64,000 nt of DNA from Micromonospora luteifusca (lineage in GTDB: Bacteria; Actinomycetota; Actinomycetes; Mycobacteriales; Micromonosporaceae). Both the position numbers and the translations under genes were made by a program. The stretch's first letter is position 1. Every line of letters begins with the position of its first letter. Positions 30,234 through 39,762 of the stretch are shown in pieces. The notes below the pieces were generated by a model. That model ran no database searches. It was not told where the DNA came from and was given only the letters and a program-made list of their open reading frames with translations. The stretch is from assembly GCF_016907275.1 (NCBI RefSeq), contig NZ_JAFBBP010000001.1, positions 5,694,001 through 5,758,000 of the forward strand. Reading direction: 5' to 3'.

Positions 30234-32995
30234 CCGTCGCCGTGGCCACAACGCGGGTGAGCGCATCGATGGTGCTCGCCATCGTTGACGAGGCCCGCGC
30301 CAAGAACTACGGCAGCGGCATCATCGGCATCCGTGGCGTCCCCGACCGAGCCATCACCGCCGACCTCCAACATCAAGGCCAGACCGTACGGGTTCGAGCG
30401 GCCGAGTCGGCGCTGGCCGCCCGCGAGCTGCTCGGTGACCACCGAGGCGGCGACTGGCTCGTCGTCGTCACCGACCGTGACGATGGCGACCTCGGTGCCG
30501 GTATTTTGGCCCACTTCATCTGGCAACGCTTGCGCAGCCCTGACCCGTGGGAGGCAGTGCGGACTCGATTCGCTGCCACCGGGATCGACCCCGCCCTGAC
30601 CAGCCGACCGGACAACCGAGAGCTGGCCACCGCGTTGGTCGCTGCAACCCCGCAAGCGGGCTGGCCTGCAGCCCCGGCCGGGGTGCTCACCCGCACCCAC
30701 GCGCTCGGTGCCGTGGCCGCAACCCACCTCGGCTTCGATACGGACACCGCCGACGTCCTTGGCGTCCTCCGCTGGTCGATCGCTGCGCAGAGCGTCGCCT
30801 CCCTCGGCGCCTTACGGCGAAGCGTCGGAGACCTGCTCGCCGACACGACGCTTGACTGGATCGCCCAGCGGGCGGGCTCGGCAGCAGGCCCGATCCGTGC
30901 ACTGCTGTCTCGCGGCGAACTCGCCGACGTCGTGCCGCTCGGCCTAGTCCTTCGGTTGCTGACCGCTGACCGATATGACGCGCCGACAGCGCATCAGGCC
31001 CAACTTGCTCTGGTGCGGCTCGAACCACGGTGGGGCGATCCCCGCCCTTCGCCGGTAGCGTTGGCCGCGCTCGGACAAGCAGCGGACACACTCTTGTCCG
31101 ACCTGATTCACGATCGGCGCGCCGACGACGATGTCGCGCGCTCCCTCGACCGGGCCGACGTAATTCTCACGCAGCTCCATGCCGAGCCGCTGGCCCGCTA
31201 CTCAGAACTTCTCGCCGGCGGATTACGAGCGCGATTTGTCGCGCTTGCCGACGCCCTACGCCGCGCAATCGCTTCACCTGGCCATGTCGACAACACAAAC
31301 ACCGTCGAAACCGCCTGGGCAGCAGTTCAGGCGCACCGGCTCGGAGCGACAACGCCGCTGCGCGTTCCCTTCAAGGCCGCCGTACGACTTGTCCGGTGGC
31401 TCGCGGAGGTTGACCCATCGCCCGGCGTTGCCTCGGATGCCGCTGCGCTCGGCTCTCTCGTGCGCCAGTACCTCGACAGCGCGGCGTGGGCTGACGCGGC
31501 GATCAACGACGCGTTCGGCGGCGTTGACGATCCGAGCTTGTCAAGCGCACTCCATGCCGTCGTCACGGTCGCGCAGAAGCGACGCCGCGCACAGGAACGT
31601 CGCTTCGCCCGGGCGCTCGCCTCAGCGCCGCTCTCTACCGGCCGCGGCGTGGCCGCTGACTCGGGAACCATCTGGTACCTGGAGCATTTGCTGCCAGGCT
31701 GCGTTATCCCGCTCGCGCGCAAGGCCCCCGTGCTGCTGCTTGTCCTCGACGGCATGAGCGCCGCCGTCGCGACGGAGATCCTGTCCGACGCGACTACACG
31801 CCTCGGCTGGCTAGAGGCTGCCTTGCCAGGAGCCGGCAACCGCCGAAGGTCCGCAGCGCTTGCGGCGCTGCCCTCGGTCACCGAGGTAAGCCGAGCAGCT
31901 TTGCTCACCGGCCGCCTTACCCGCGGGCAGCAGTCCGAAGAACTGCACGGGTACGCGGAACTCACCGCCAAAGGTGGAAAGATCACTGCACGGCTCTTTC
32001 ACAAAAAGGCAGTTGATACGACGGCAGCGGGCTGGTCGGTCAGTCCGGGCGTCGGCGGCGCCATTGACGACATTGAGCTGGCGCTGGTGACCGTCGTCTT
32101 GAACACGATCGACGACGCACTCGACCGCAGCGACCCTGCAGGAACGGTTTGGACCGCTGACGCTGTCAAACATCTTGAGCCGTTGCTAGCGCGGGCCGCC
32201 GCCGCGGGGCGGACGGTCATCGTGACCTCGGACCACGGTCACATCGTCGAACGTCGCCAAGGCACCCAACGGTCGTACCCGAATATTTCCAGCGCTCGTT
32301 CTCGCCCGGCGACCGCTCCCGTCCAGGACGACGAGATTGAAGTCAGCGGCCCTCGCGTCCTCACTGACAGCCAGCGAGCCGTCCTGGCCGTTGACGAGAC
32401 CCTCAGGTACGGACCCCTGAAGGCTGGCTACCACGGGGGAGCGAGCGCAGCGGAGGTCGTCGTCCCGGTCGCTGTGCTCGTACCTGATGAGACCCGCAAC
32501 CGGGCCGGCCTGGAGTTGCTGCTGCCGCAGGAACCTGCCTGGTGGCTAACCTCCGCCCCCGCTCCGCGGCGGCCTGCCGAGCCGCCTGCCCAGAAGGCCG
32601 CGACCACCAAGAGTCGCGGAGTCCGACAGGACAGCCCGACCCTGTTCGACCTGGGCCCACAGGCCACCGAGCAGCCGGCGGTGACACTCGGCCACGCCAT
32701 CGTGACTAGTTCCGTCTACAAGGCACAGCGGAGGATCACCGGCCGGCTCATCGTCACCGACGATCAGATCGCGAGCATCATCGACGCCCTGGTGGGGGCG
32801 GCTGCCAACCGGCTGGCACCCACCCTCGCAGCCCAAGCCCTAGGAGTGGCACAGACCCGGCTTCGGGGTGCGCTGACGCAGGTTCAGCAACTGCTCAACA
32901 TCGAGGGGTACGCCGTTCTGGCCGCCGAGCCAGCCACCGGCACGGTCATGCTCGACGTCACACTCCTCACCGAGCAGTTCGAGGTGCCCGCGTGA
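30230..32995 (+). CDS. pglZ: BREX type 2 PglZ, alkaline-phosphatase-superfamily protein
   Basis: 921 aa from the GTG at 30,230, which overlaps the pglY stop; an upstream in-frame start at 30,215 lies inside pglY. PglZ is the hallmark protein of all BREX systems. The metal-binding alkaline-phosphatase fold is visible as [18 protein letters not shown] (about residues 500-517), [16 protein letters not shown] (about 662-677) and [20 protein letters not shown] (about 728-747). A type 2 specific N-terminal half of about 450 residues precedes it. It overlaps brxD by 4 bases. Confidence 0.93.
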   Translation: MTVAVATTRVSASMVLAIVDEARAKNYGSGIIGIRGVPDRAITADLQHQGQTVRVRAAESALAARELLGDHRGGDWLVVVTDRDDGDLGAGILAHFIWQRLRSPDPWEAVRTRFAATGIDPALTSRPDNRELATALVAATPQAGWPAAPAGVLTRTHALGAVAATHLGFDTDTADVLGVLRWSIAAQSVASLGALRRSVGDLLADTTLDWIAQRAGSAAGPIRALLSRGELADVVPLGLVLRLLTADRYDAPTAHQAQLALVRLEPRWGDPRPSPVALAALGQAADTLLSDLIHDRRADDDVARSLDRADVILTQLHAEPLARYSELLAGGLRARFVALADALRRAIASPGHVDNTNTVETAWAAVQAHRLGATTPLRVPFKAAVRLVRWLAEVDPSPGVASDAAALGSLVRQYLDSAAWADAAINDAFGGVDDPSLSSALHAVVTVAQKRRRAQERRFARALASAPLSTGRGVAADSGTIWYLEHLLPGCVIPLARKAPVLLLVLDGMSAAVATEILSDATTRLGWLEAALPGAGNRRRSAALAALPSVTEVSRAALLTGRLTRGQQSEELHGYAELTAKGGKITARLFHKKAVDTTAAGWSVSPGVGGAIDDIELALVTVVLNTIDDALDRSDPAGTVWTADAVKHLEPLLARAAAAGRTVIVTSDHGHIVERRQGTQRSYPNISSARSRPATAPVQDDEIEVSGPRVLTDSQRAVLAVDETLRYGPLKAGYHGGASAAEVVVPVAVLVPDETRNRAGLELLLPQEPAWWLTSAPAPRRPAEPPAQKAATTKSRGVRQDSPTLFDLGPQATEQPAVTLGHAIVTSSVYKAQRRITGRLIVTDDQIASIIDALVGAAANRLAPTLAAQALGVAQTRLRGALTQVQQLLNIEGYAVLAAEPATGTVMLDVTLLTEQFEVPA

Positions 32996-34299
32996 CGCCG
33001 GACGTCTCCCAGCGCCGCCGACGCGAGGTGATCGATGCGCTTCGCCGTGGGACCGTCCCGGAGAGCGGACTCGACCTGCTCGCTGTCGGCCTCGACCGAT
33101 TTTCCGCCGCTCTTGACGGTGAACTCGACACGGTCAGGTCCGGTGGCGCCGTGTTCAAGGCGGTGCGGGGCGAATACGGCGCCGGCAAGACCTTCTTCAC
33201 GCGACATTTGGCCGAGCGGGCTCTTCGCCGCGGCTTCGCCGCGGCCGAGGTGCAGATCTCCGAGACCCAGACGCCGTTGCACCGGCTGGAGACCGTGTAC
33301 CGGCGCATCACCGAGTCCATGCGGACGGCGTCGATACCACCCAGCGCGTTCCGCGCTGTTCTTGACTCCTGGCTGTTCACGCTGGAAGCCGATGCGCTCG
33401 AAGCTGATCCCGCCGCGGAGGCAGACGTGGGCGCGGCGGTGGATCGGCTCCTCGAACAGCGGCTCGCCCAGGTCAGCAAGCACTCCCCGCTCTTCGCGCT
33501 GGGCTTGCGCGGCTACCGGGTGGCGTTGAGCTCGGGCGACACCGTCGTCGCCGATGGTCTGGCCGCATGGATGGCCGGACAGCCACAGGTCTCGGCGTCG
33601 GCGAAACGAGCCGCCGGAATTCGCGGCGAGCTCGACCATTTCGGCGCCATGGCCTTCCTTCAGGGGCTACTCACCGTCCTGCGAGACGCCGGTCATCCGG
33701 GATTGGTCCTAGTTCTCGATGAGGTCGAGACGCTGCAACGGATCCGTGGCGACGTCCGGGACAAGGCACTCAACGCCCTGCGACAGCTGATCGACGAGGT
33801 TCACTCCGGCCGCTTCCCCGGGCTGCATCTCGTCATCACCGGCACACCGGCTTTCTACGACGGGCAGCAGGGTGTGCAGCGGCTCGCCCCGCTGGCGCAA
33901 CGGCTTGCCGTCGACTTCTCCACGGACCCGAGATTCGACAACCCCAGGGCCGTGCAGATTCGCCTGCCGGGCTTCACTATCGAGTCCCTGGTCGAGCTGG
34001 GCGCCCGCGTTCGGGACCTTTACGCCGACGCATCAACTGCTCCCGACCGGATACGAACTCTGGTCGATGACGCGTATCTTGACCAGCTGGCTCGTGCCGT
34101 TGCCGGCGGCCTGGGTGGAAAGGTCGGCATCGTGCCGCGTCTGTATCTGAAGAAGCTGGTGGGCGATGTCCTCGACCGGGTCGACCAGTTCCCGGACTTC
34201 GACCCCAGACAGCACTACGCGCCGACCATCTCGGCAGCGGAGATGACCGACGTGGAACGCAACGCCGCAAGCGCCGACGACATCGCACTAGACGTGTGA
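32992..34299 (+). CDS. brxD: BREX ATP-binding protein BrxD
   Basis: 435-aa P-loop ATPase of the DUF2791 type found with PglZ in BREX types 2 and 3-like loci. Walker A is GEYGAGKTFFTRHLAERAL (about residues 58-76); Walker B is LVLVLDEVETLQRI (about 236-250). The remainder is an AAA-like helical region with LHLVITGTPAFYDG (sensor-like). Coupled to pglZ upstream and brxHI downstream by GTGA overlaps. Confidence 0.92.
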   Translation: MTPDVSQRRRREVIDALRRGTVPESGLDLLAVGLDRFSAALDGELDTVRSGGAVFKAVRGEYGAGKTFFTRHLAERALRRGFAAAEVQISETQTPLHRLETVYRRITESMRTASIPPSAFRAVLDSWLFTLEADALEADPAAEADVGAAVDRLLEQRLAQVSKHSPLFALGLRGYRVALSSGDTVVADGLAAWMAGQPQVSASAKRAAGIRGELDHFGAMAFLQGLLTVLRDAGHPGLVLVLDEVETLQRIRGDVRDKALNALRQLIDEVHSGRFPGLHLVITGTPAFYDGQQGVQRLAPLAQRLAVDFSTDPRFDNPRAVQIRLPGFTIESLVELGARVRDLYADASTAPDRIRTLVDDAYLDQLARAVAGGLGGKVGIVPRLYLKKLVGDVLDRVDQFPDFDPRQHYAPTISAAEMTDVERNAASADDIALDV

Positions 34300-36416
34300 C
34301 CACCGCCGACCTGCTCCATCCTGTGCTGCTGCACCACATCGTCAACTCCCTGCAATGGCAGGGTCTGCGACCCCTGCAGGAAGCTGCTGTGGAGCCGCTT
34401 CTGGCGGGCGAGGACACGCTCCTCCTCGCCCCGACCGCTGGGGGAAAAACCGAAGCGGCGGCATTTCCGCTGTTGTCCCGGATGGCGGCCGAGGGCTGGT
34501 CCGGGACCTCAGTGCTTTACCTCTGCCCGCTCAAAGCCCTACTCAACAATCTGCTGCCGCGCTGGGAACGCTACGCCGACTGGCTGGGACGGCGGGCCGC
34601 ACTCTGGCATGGCGACGTCACCGCGTCGCGACGGCGGGCCATCCTGGCTGCCCGCCCGGACGTACTTCTGACCACGCCGGAGTCCCTGGAATCGATGCTG
34701 GTCAGCCGAAACGTCGACCATCGGGCGTTCTTCGCAGGCCTGCGGACCGTGGTCGTCGACGAGGTGCACGCCTTTGCCGGCGACGACCGTGGCTGGCATC
34801 TCCTCGCTGTCCTGGAACGCCTGACCCACCTGATCGGCCGGCCCGTTCAGCGGATCGGGCTCTCGGCAACCGTGGGTAATCCGGATCGCCTGCTGACCTG
34901 GCTGCAGGGCTCCGGCGCGGGTGTTCGGGCCGGACGCGTCATCGCTCCGGACCTGCCGGTCGCCGCGACAGCGACCGCGGCAACACCTCCGCCGGGCGAA
35001 ATCGAACTCGACTTCGTCGGCTCCCTGCAAAATGCTGCCACCGTGCTCGCCGCGCTGCACTCCGGTGAAAAACGGCTGGTCTTCTGCGAATCCCGCCAGG
35101 CCGTAGAACAGCTCGGCAGTCTCCTGCGGGAGCGCGGCATCACCACCTTCCTGTCACATGCCTCGCTGTCCGCCGACGAACGAAGACGCTCGGAGGAGGC
35201 GTTCGCCGAGGCGCGTGACTGCGTCATCGTTTCGACCAGCACACTCGAACTGGGAATCGACGTCGGTGACCTCGACCGCGTCATTCAGATCGACGCCCCC
35301 TCGACCGTGGCGTCATTCCTGCAACGACTCGGGCGTACAGGTCGACGGCCCGGCAGCATCCGCAACTGCCTCTTTCTCACCCGCAGCGGAGACGCCCTGC
35401 TGGAGGCAGCGGCCCTGCTGGTGCTCTGGGGTCGCGGATGGGTCGAGCCAGTCATCGCCCCGCCCGAGCCACGGCACATCGTCGCCCAGCAGATGCTCGC
35501 GCTCTGCCTCCAAGAACACCAAGTGGGAAATCAGAACTGGCCGCAGTGGTGGAACGGTCTCGACCCCTTCGGCCGCAGCGCCACGCCGATCATTCGCCAC
35601 CTGATCGATCAGGGCTACCTCGACAGCGACAGCGACATGCTTTACATCGGTCCCGAAGCTGAGCGGCGCTTCGGGCACCGACACTTCATGGGCATGACAG
35701 CAGTATTCGTCGGAGCACCCGAGTTCACCGTCCTCCTAGGGCGCGATGAGCTGGGCCGCGTCGACCCCGCGCTGCTCACAGAGGAGGTGCAGGGCGACCG
35801 TCGACTGCTACTCAACGGACGAAGTTGGCGGGTCACCTACATCGATTGGCGGCGCCGCCGCTGCTTCGTCGAACCCGCCGAGAACGGCGGAAAGGCTCGC
35901 TGGACGACCGGGGGCTGGGCAGGCCTCGGATTCGAGCTGAGCCGCGCCATGCGCGAGGTGCTTCTTGGCGCCGACCCCCCGGTAAAGCTCACTCACCGAG
36001 CAGCCATGCGCCTCGCCCAAGAGCGGGAAGAGCGATCCGCGCTGGTGCATCCGGGTGGCAACGTCATCCTTCGTGATCGGCACGGCGATGACCTGCGGTG
36101 GTGGACCTGGGCCGGTTTCCGCGCGAACGCCACCTTGGCGGCCACGTTGACCGAGGTGGTCGACCCTGTCCAACGCTTCGATGACTGCCAGATCCGCCTG
36201 CGGGCGAATCTCACTCGGGACGAATGGCGGAAACTCATCGCCGACGCAGACCAGCGTCTGTGCTTACCCGAGGTCAACAAGAAAGCTCTTGACGGACTCA
36301 AGTTCAGCGAAGCGCTGCCGGAGCGGCTCGCGCTGGCGACGCTGGCGTCTCGCCTCGCCGACCTCGATGGCGCAACCGCTGTCCTGCAAGGGCCGACGAG
36401 GTTCGTTCAGACATAG
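34296..36416 (+). CDS. brxHI: BREX helicase BrxHI
   Basis: 706-aa superfamily 2 helicase, Lhr-like. Motifs: Q-like region LQWQGLRPLQEAAVEPLLAG, motif I LAPTAGGKTEAA (about residues 43-54), motif II VVVDEVHAFAGDD (about 150-162), motif III IGLSATVGN, motif V TSTLELGIDVGDLDRVIQ and motif VI FLQRLGRTGRRPG. It closes the BREX type 2 operon. With pglW, X, Y, Z and brxD it completes the standard six-gene set. Confidence 0.92.
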   Translation: MTTADLLHPVLLHHIVNSLQWQGLRPLQEAAVEPLLAGEDTLLLAPTAGGKTEAAAFPLLSRMAAEGWSGTSVLYLCPLKALLNNLLPRWERYADWLGRRAALWHGDVTASRRRAILAARPDVLLTTPESLESMLVSRNVDHRAFFAGLRTVVVDEVHAFAGDDRGWHLLAVLERLTHLIGRPVQRIGLSATVGNPDRLLTWLQGSGAGVRAGRVIAPDLPVAATATAATPPPGEIELDFVGSLQNAATVLAALHSGEKRLVFCESRQAVEQLGSLLRERGITTFLSHASLSADERRRSEEAFAEARDCVIVSTSTLELGIDVGDLDRVIQIDAPSTVASFLQRLGRTGRRPGSIRNCLFLTRSGDALLEAAALLVLWGRGWVEPVIAPPEPRHIVAQQMLALCLQEHQVGNQNWPQWWNGLDPFGRSATPIIRHLIDQGYLDSDSDMLYIGPEAERRFGHRHFMGMTAVFVGAPEFTVLLGRDELGRVDPALLTEEVQGDRRLLLNGRSWRVTYIDWRRRRCFVEPAENGGKARWTTGGWAGLGFELSRAMREVLLGADPPVKLTHRAAMRLAQEREERSALVHPGGNVILRDRHGDDLRWWTWAGFRANATLAATLTEVVDPVQRFDDCQIRLRANLTRDEWRKLIADADQRLCLPEVNKKALDGLKFSEALPERLALATLASRLADLDGATAVLQGPTRFVQT

Positions 36417-36582
36417 CGTCAGTCTGGCTGCGTGACGCGCTCTCCAGTCTCACGCTTGATGGGGACCTCCGACGCGACGCTCTGGCCCTCCAGCGTGCTG
36501 ACCCAAAGCCGCTCGGAGGTAGCGCTTGGTAGGTTCAGGCGATCGGAGCTTTTGATCTTGCTGGTTCGGTGGGACAGGTTGT

Positions 36583-36790
36583 TTCGCCGTGCGTGCAATG
36601 TTGGCCCTGGCTCATCGTGAAGAGATAACCCGTGGCTTGGCCGAAGGCCTGGGGTTCAAGCAGATCGGTGAGCTGATCGAGCGGATCCGTTGGTGGAGTC
36701 GCGGGAGGCTGGCCGGCATGGTGGTCGGCCCGCCGCAGCAAGCGCGCCTACACCTCGACGGCGCGCTCATGCCGCCATCGCCGGCGCGTC
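36583..36790 (+). pseudogene. Remnant of an IS30-family transposase (N-terminal HTH)
   Basis: Reads AHREEITRGLAEGLGFKQIG, a typical IS30 helix-turn-helix start. The expected continuation (SREAGRHGG) appears in another frame. Only the first 60-70 codons are recognisable. It lies directly after the BREX operon. Confidence 0.6.
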
Positions 36791-37068
36791 GGGCTGTTTT
36801 GGGTACGGGTCGACCGGCAGCGGAGTGTTCTTGTCGAGCTTGGCCCAGTCCGGGCGCAACCGTCGATTGATCTTGATCTGCTTTCGGTCGCGCTTCGCAC
36901 GGCCGAGCGGCTTGACGTCATCCCCGAAATGTCTACGAGTGCCCCAGGAGGAGATCCTTCCACTGGTCATGCAGCTAGGAAGTAGAGGCAGGCCCACACG
37001 GATCGTTTGCGCCAGCGAGTTGCGACGGCTAAAGGGCAGGATCGACGAGCCGGCGCGTTGCCATTGCT
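36791..37068. other. Short undefined stretch, possible transposase debris
   Basis: A 76-codon minus-strand frame (36,767-36,997) containing RPDWAKLDKNTPLPVDPYPK has protein-like composition but no start signal or known family. It is probably a leftover of a broken gene. Confidence 0.35.
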
Positions 37069-38817
37069 TTAGGGCTGATCGGGGCCGAGGGCGGCTCTGC
37101 TGATGGACAGGGCCCGCTGCCGTAGGGCGATCGCTTCCGCAGGCCGGCCTAGAGCGTGCAGCGTGGCCGCGAGGTTGCCGAGCATCATGGCGATGGCGGG
37201 GTGATTGGGGCCGAGGGCGGCTTCGCTGATGGTCAGGGCCCGCTGCCGTAGGGGGACTGCTCTCGCGGGCCGGTCCAGGATAGTCAGCGTGTTCGCGAGG
37301 TTGTCTAGACGGACGGCGAGGTTGGGGTGGGCAGGGCCGAGGGCGGCTTCGCTGAGGGCCAAGGCTCGCTCTTGCATCGGGAGTGCTTGTTCGGCACGGC
37401 CCAGGGCGTTGAGGGTGCCCGCGAGATGGTCCAGCACGACGGCGACGAAGGGGTGGTCCGGGCCGAAGGCAGCTTCAAGGATGGCCAAGGCCCGCTGCCG
37501 TAGCGGAAGCGCATCCGCAGGTCGGCCCAAGGCGTCCAGCGTGGCCGCGAGGTTATCCAGCACCATTGCGACGTTAGGGTGGTCGGGACCGAAGGCAGCT
37601 TCGAGGATGGCCAAAGCCCGCTGCCGTAGCGGAAGCGATTCCGTAGCCCGGTCCAGGTGAGTGAGCGTGGTAGCGAGGTTGTCGAGCACAGTCGCGACGG
37701 TAGGGTGGCCCGGTCCGTGGATGGCTTCGCTGACGTTTAGAGCCCGCTGTTGCAGGGGGAGTGCTTCCGCAGGCCGGCCCAATGCGTAAAGGGTGGCCGC
37801 GAGGTTGTCCAGCAGGATGGCGACGTCGGGGTGATCGTGGCCGAAGGTGGCTTCGATGATGGCTAGAGCCCGCTGCCGTAGGGGGAGTGTCTCCACAGAA
37901 CGGCCCAAGGCATCGAGTGTGTACGTGAGGTTGTTCAGTCGCTTCGCGACCTCAGGGTGGTCGGGGCCGAGGCTAGCTTCGCTGATGGCGAGGGCCCGCT
38001 GCCGTAGGGGGAGTGCTTCCGCAGGCTTGCCCAAAGCGTTGAGGGTGGCCGCGAGATTGTCCAGCCGAAACGCGACGGTGTGGTGGTTGGGACCGAGGTC
38101 AACTTCGCCAAGGGCCAAGGCCCGCTTCCGTAGGGAGAGCGCTTCCGCAGGCCTACCCAGAGCGTTGAGGGTGCCTGCGAGGTTATCCAGCACCATGGCG
38201 ACGTCCGGGTGATCGTGGCCGAAGGCAGCTTCGATGATGGCCAGGGCCCGCTTTTGTAGGGAGAAGGCCTCAGTGGCCCGACCCAGGTCGGTGAGTGTGC
38301 TCGCGAGATTGTTCAGATTGGCAGCGACGATGGGGTGTTCGGGGCCGAAGATCGTTTCGCTGATGGCCAGGGCTCGCTGCTCTTGGGGAAGGGCAATGTT
38401 GTGCTGGCCCTGCGTCGAAGAGAAAGTCGCTGATGAGGCCAAAAGCGTAACAATCTCGTCGGTAGCCTCGTCGTCTTTGATCGTGCGGGTGAGGGAATCA
38501 ATGTGCGGAACGAGTGCCCGCCATGCAGGCCAGGCCGCAACATCCTGTTTGATGCGGGCACCAGGCAGGGCCTCAATGAGTAGGGCTGTAGCGGCAGCTG
38601 CGGGGTGCGGCAGGGAACCGGCGGCCGACCGTGAAGCCCGTTCCCGCAGGACCGCCTGCACGAGCCGGTGGACAGACGCGGTCTCATCCGTGAGAGTGAT
38701 CATGTTGTAGGAGGCCAGCACACCCAATGCCTTGTTGACCTGATCGGACATCGCCGGGTCGGAGACGAGATAGCGACGCGGGACGGTCGGCGCGAGATAC
38801 GACATGGTCGCCAGCAA
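37069..38817 (-). CDS. TPR half of a split NB-ARC/TPR (NLR-like) receptor
   Basis: 582 codons in the same frame as the NB-ARC gene upstream, separated from it only by a TAG at 38,827-38,829. The intact gene would therefore be one protein of about 897 aa. This part holds the winged-helix end of the STAND module (SVHRLVQAVLRERASR, about residues 48-63) and then ten kinesin-light-chain-type TPRs of 42 residues. A typical unit contains DNLAATLDALGRPADALPLR. The last unit stops after SRAALGPDQP, within a repeat, suggesting C-terminal truncation as well. TPRs in such proteins sense the trigger. If translated separately from the ATG near the amber codon, it would lack the nucleotide-binding core. 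Confidence 0.8.
   Translation of the reverse strand: MLATMSYLAPTVPRRYLVSDPAMSDQVNKALGVLASYNMITLTDETASVHRLVQAVLRERASRSAAGSLPHPAAAATALLIEALPGARIKQDVAAWPAWRALVPHIDSLTRTIKDDEATDEIVTLLASSATFSSTQGQHNIALPQEQRALAISETIFGPEHPIVAANLNNLASTLTDLGRATEAFSLQKRALAIIEAAFGHDHPDVAMVLDNLAGTLNALGRPAEALSLRKRALALGEVDLGPNHHTVAFRLDNLAATLNALGKPAEALPLRQRALAISEASLGPDHPEVAKRLNNLTYTLDALGRSVETLPLRQRALAIIEATFGHDHPDVAILLDNLAATLYALGRPAEALPLQQRALNVSEAIHGPGHPTVATVLDNLATTLTHLDRATESLPLRQRALAILEAAFGPDHPNVAMVLDNLAATLDALGRPADALPLRQRALAILEAAFGPDHPFVAVVLDHLAGTLNALGRAEQALPMQERALALSEAALGPAHPNLAVRLDNLANTLTILDRPARAVPLRQRALTISEAALGPNHPAIAMMLGNLAATLHALGRPAEAIALRQRALSISRAALGPDQP
37075..38290 (-). repeat. 126-bp tandem repeats encoding TPRs
   Basis: About ten units of 126 bp, each encoding one 42-residue TPR. 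Neighbouring units share long near-identical stretches (for example ggccgaaggcagcttc), so unequal crossing-over can change repeat number. This is a coding repeat, not a CRISPR. Confidence 0.85.
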
Positions 38818-38826
38818 GAAAGCCGC

Positions 38827-39762
38827 CTACCGATCACGCTGATTGATCGCATCCAGGGTCATATCCCATATCCGGGCGATTGTCCGGGCCGCGTCACCCC
38901 CCTCGTCAACACCTTCGAAAGCCTCAGCCGGCTTTTCCCGCCACAACCTCAGGTACTCCCGGACGCTACGGTGCTCTTGAGCGATGAAGGCGCCCGCCTG
39001 CTCCAACGCCAGCGGCAGATACCCCAGCTCGCCAGCTAGCTCACACAGCGCCTCCAGCTCAGTGAGGTGTCCAGTGTGGCTTGTAAGCTCGGTCAGCAAC
39101 GCCACTGCGGCATCCGCACTGAGCACGGCTATCTGTAGCGGGCGAGCCGTTCCCCGCCAGTTGATGTTCCGGCGCGTGGTGATGACGATTTTGCCGTAGC
39201 GACCCACCTTGCCCATCACGGCAGCGACAGTGGCACGCTCCTCGACATTGTCGAAGATGAGTAGCCAGCCGGAGTGGCACTGCAACCACTGGATTGCCCA
39301 CCCAGCAGCATCCGACGTAGTTATGCCCAACAACCCGTGTGCGGGTTCTAGGCGCCGGGCCAACTCTGCCAGTGACGCGTCTAGCCGTTCGCCGTCCTCC
39401 GCCTGCACCCACCAGACCAGCTGGTACCGATCGGCGTACCGGTCGGCGTACTGCAACGCCAACTCGCTCTTGCCCACCCCACCCAGTCCATGCAGAACCT
39501 GAGCCACCACACCCGCGCCCCGCTCAAGCTCCCCGGCCAGACCATCGAGCGCGGCCTCCCGTCCCACGAACGGATCAACCGGCACACGAGGGAGGAAGAC
39601 CAGTCGCGTCGGTGCTGGCACCTGATCGGGCGTCCGCACTGCGCCGGGCGACACCTGGACGATCCGATTGTTGTCCCCGGTGAGGACTGATCCGCTGTTG
39701 GAGCCGATCGCCGCAGCACGGGTTCCGCTCGCGACCGGAACCGGCTGCACAGAGCTGGTCAC
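38827..39762 (-). CDS. NB-ARC STAND ATPase with N-terminal amyloid-like motif (front part of split receptor)
   Basis: 311 aa from the GTG at 39,762 to an amber TAG at 38,827-38,829. N-terminal about 40 residues carry ASGTRAAAIGSNSG and TGDNNRIVQV, closely matching the C terminus of the preceding small protein. NB-ARC core: FVGREAALDGLAGEL (about residues 60-75), Walker A LHGLGGVGKSELALQYA (about 88-104), Walker B GWLLIFDNVEE (about 163-173), the KIVITTRRNINW sensor and GYLPLALEQAGAFI (GLPL-like). The frame continues without a shift into winged-helix and TPR sequence. Reading the amber as a sense codon (CAG to TAG is one change) restores a full NLR-like receptor. Translational coupling (GTGA overlap) to the upstream gene supports a shared function. 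Confidence 0.85.
   Translation of the reverse strand: MTSSVQPVPVASGTRAAAIGSNSGSVLTGDNNRIVQVSPGAVRTPDQVPAPTRLVFLPRVPVDPFVGREAALDGLAGELERGAGVVAQVLHGLGGVGKSELALQYADRYADRYQLVWWVQAEDGERLDASLAELARRLEPAHGLLGITTSDAAGWAIQWLQCHSGWLLIFDNVEERATVAAVMGKVGRYGKIVITTRRNINWRGTARPLQIAVLSADAAVALLTELTSHTGHLTELEALCELAGELGYLPLALEQAGAFIAQEHRSVREYLRLWREKPAEAFEGVDEGGDAARTIARIWDMTLDAINQRDR

Noticed and set aside
18684..36416. DISARM or type I restriction-modification considered for the methylase/helicase cluster
   Set aside because: PglZ fold, PglW with NERD and double kinase, PglY and BrxD ATPases fit BREX type 2; no drmA/B/C or hsdR-like genes.
37075..38290. Regular repeats considered as a CRISPR array
   Set aside because: Period is 126 bp with no unique spacers; the repeats encode 42-residue TPRs in one continuous frame.
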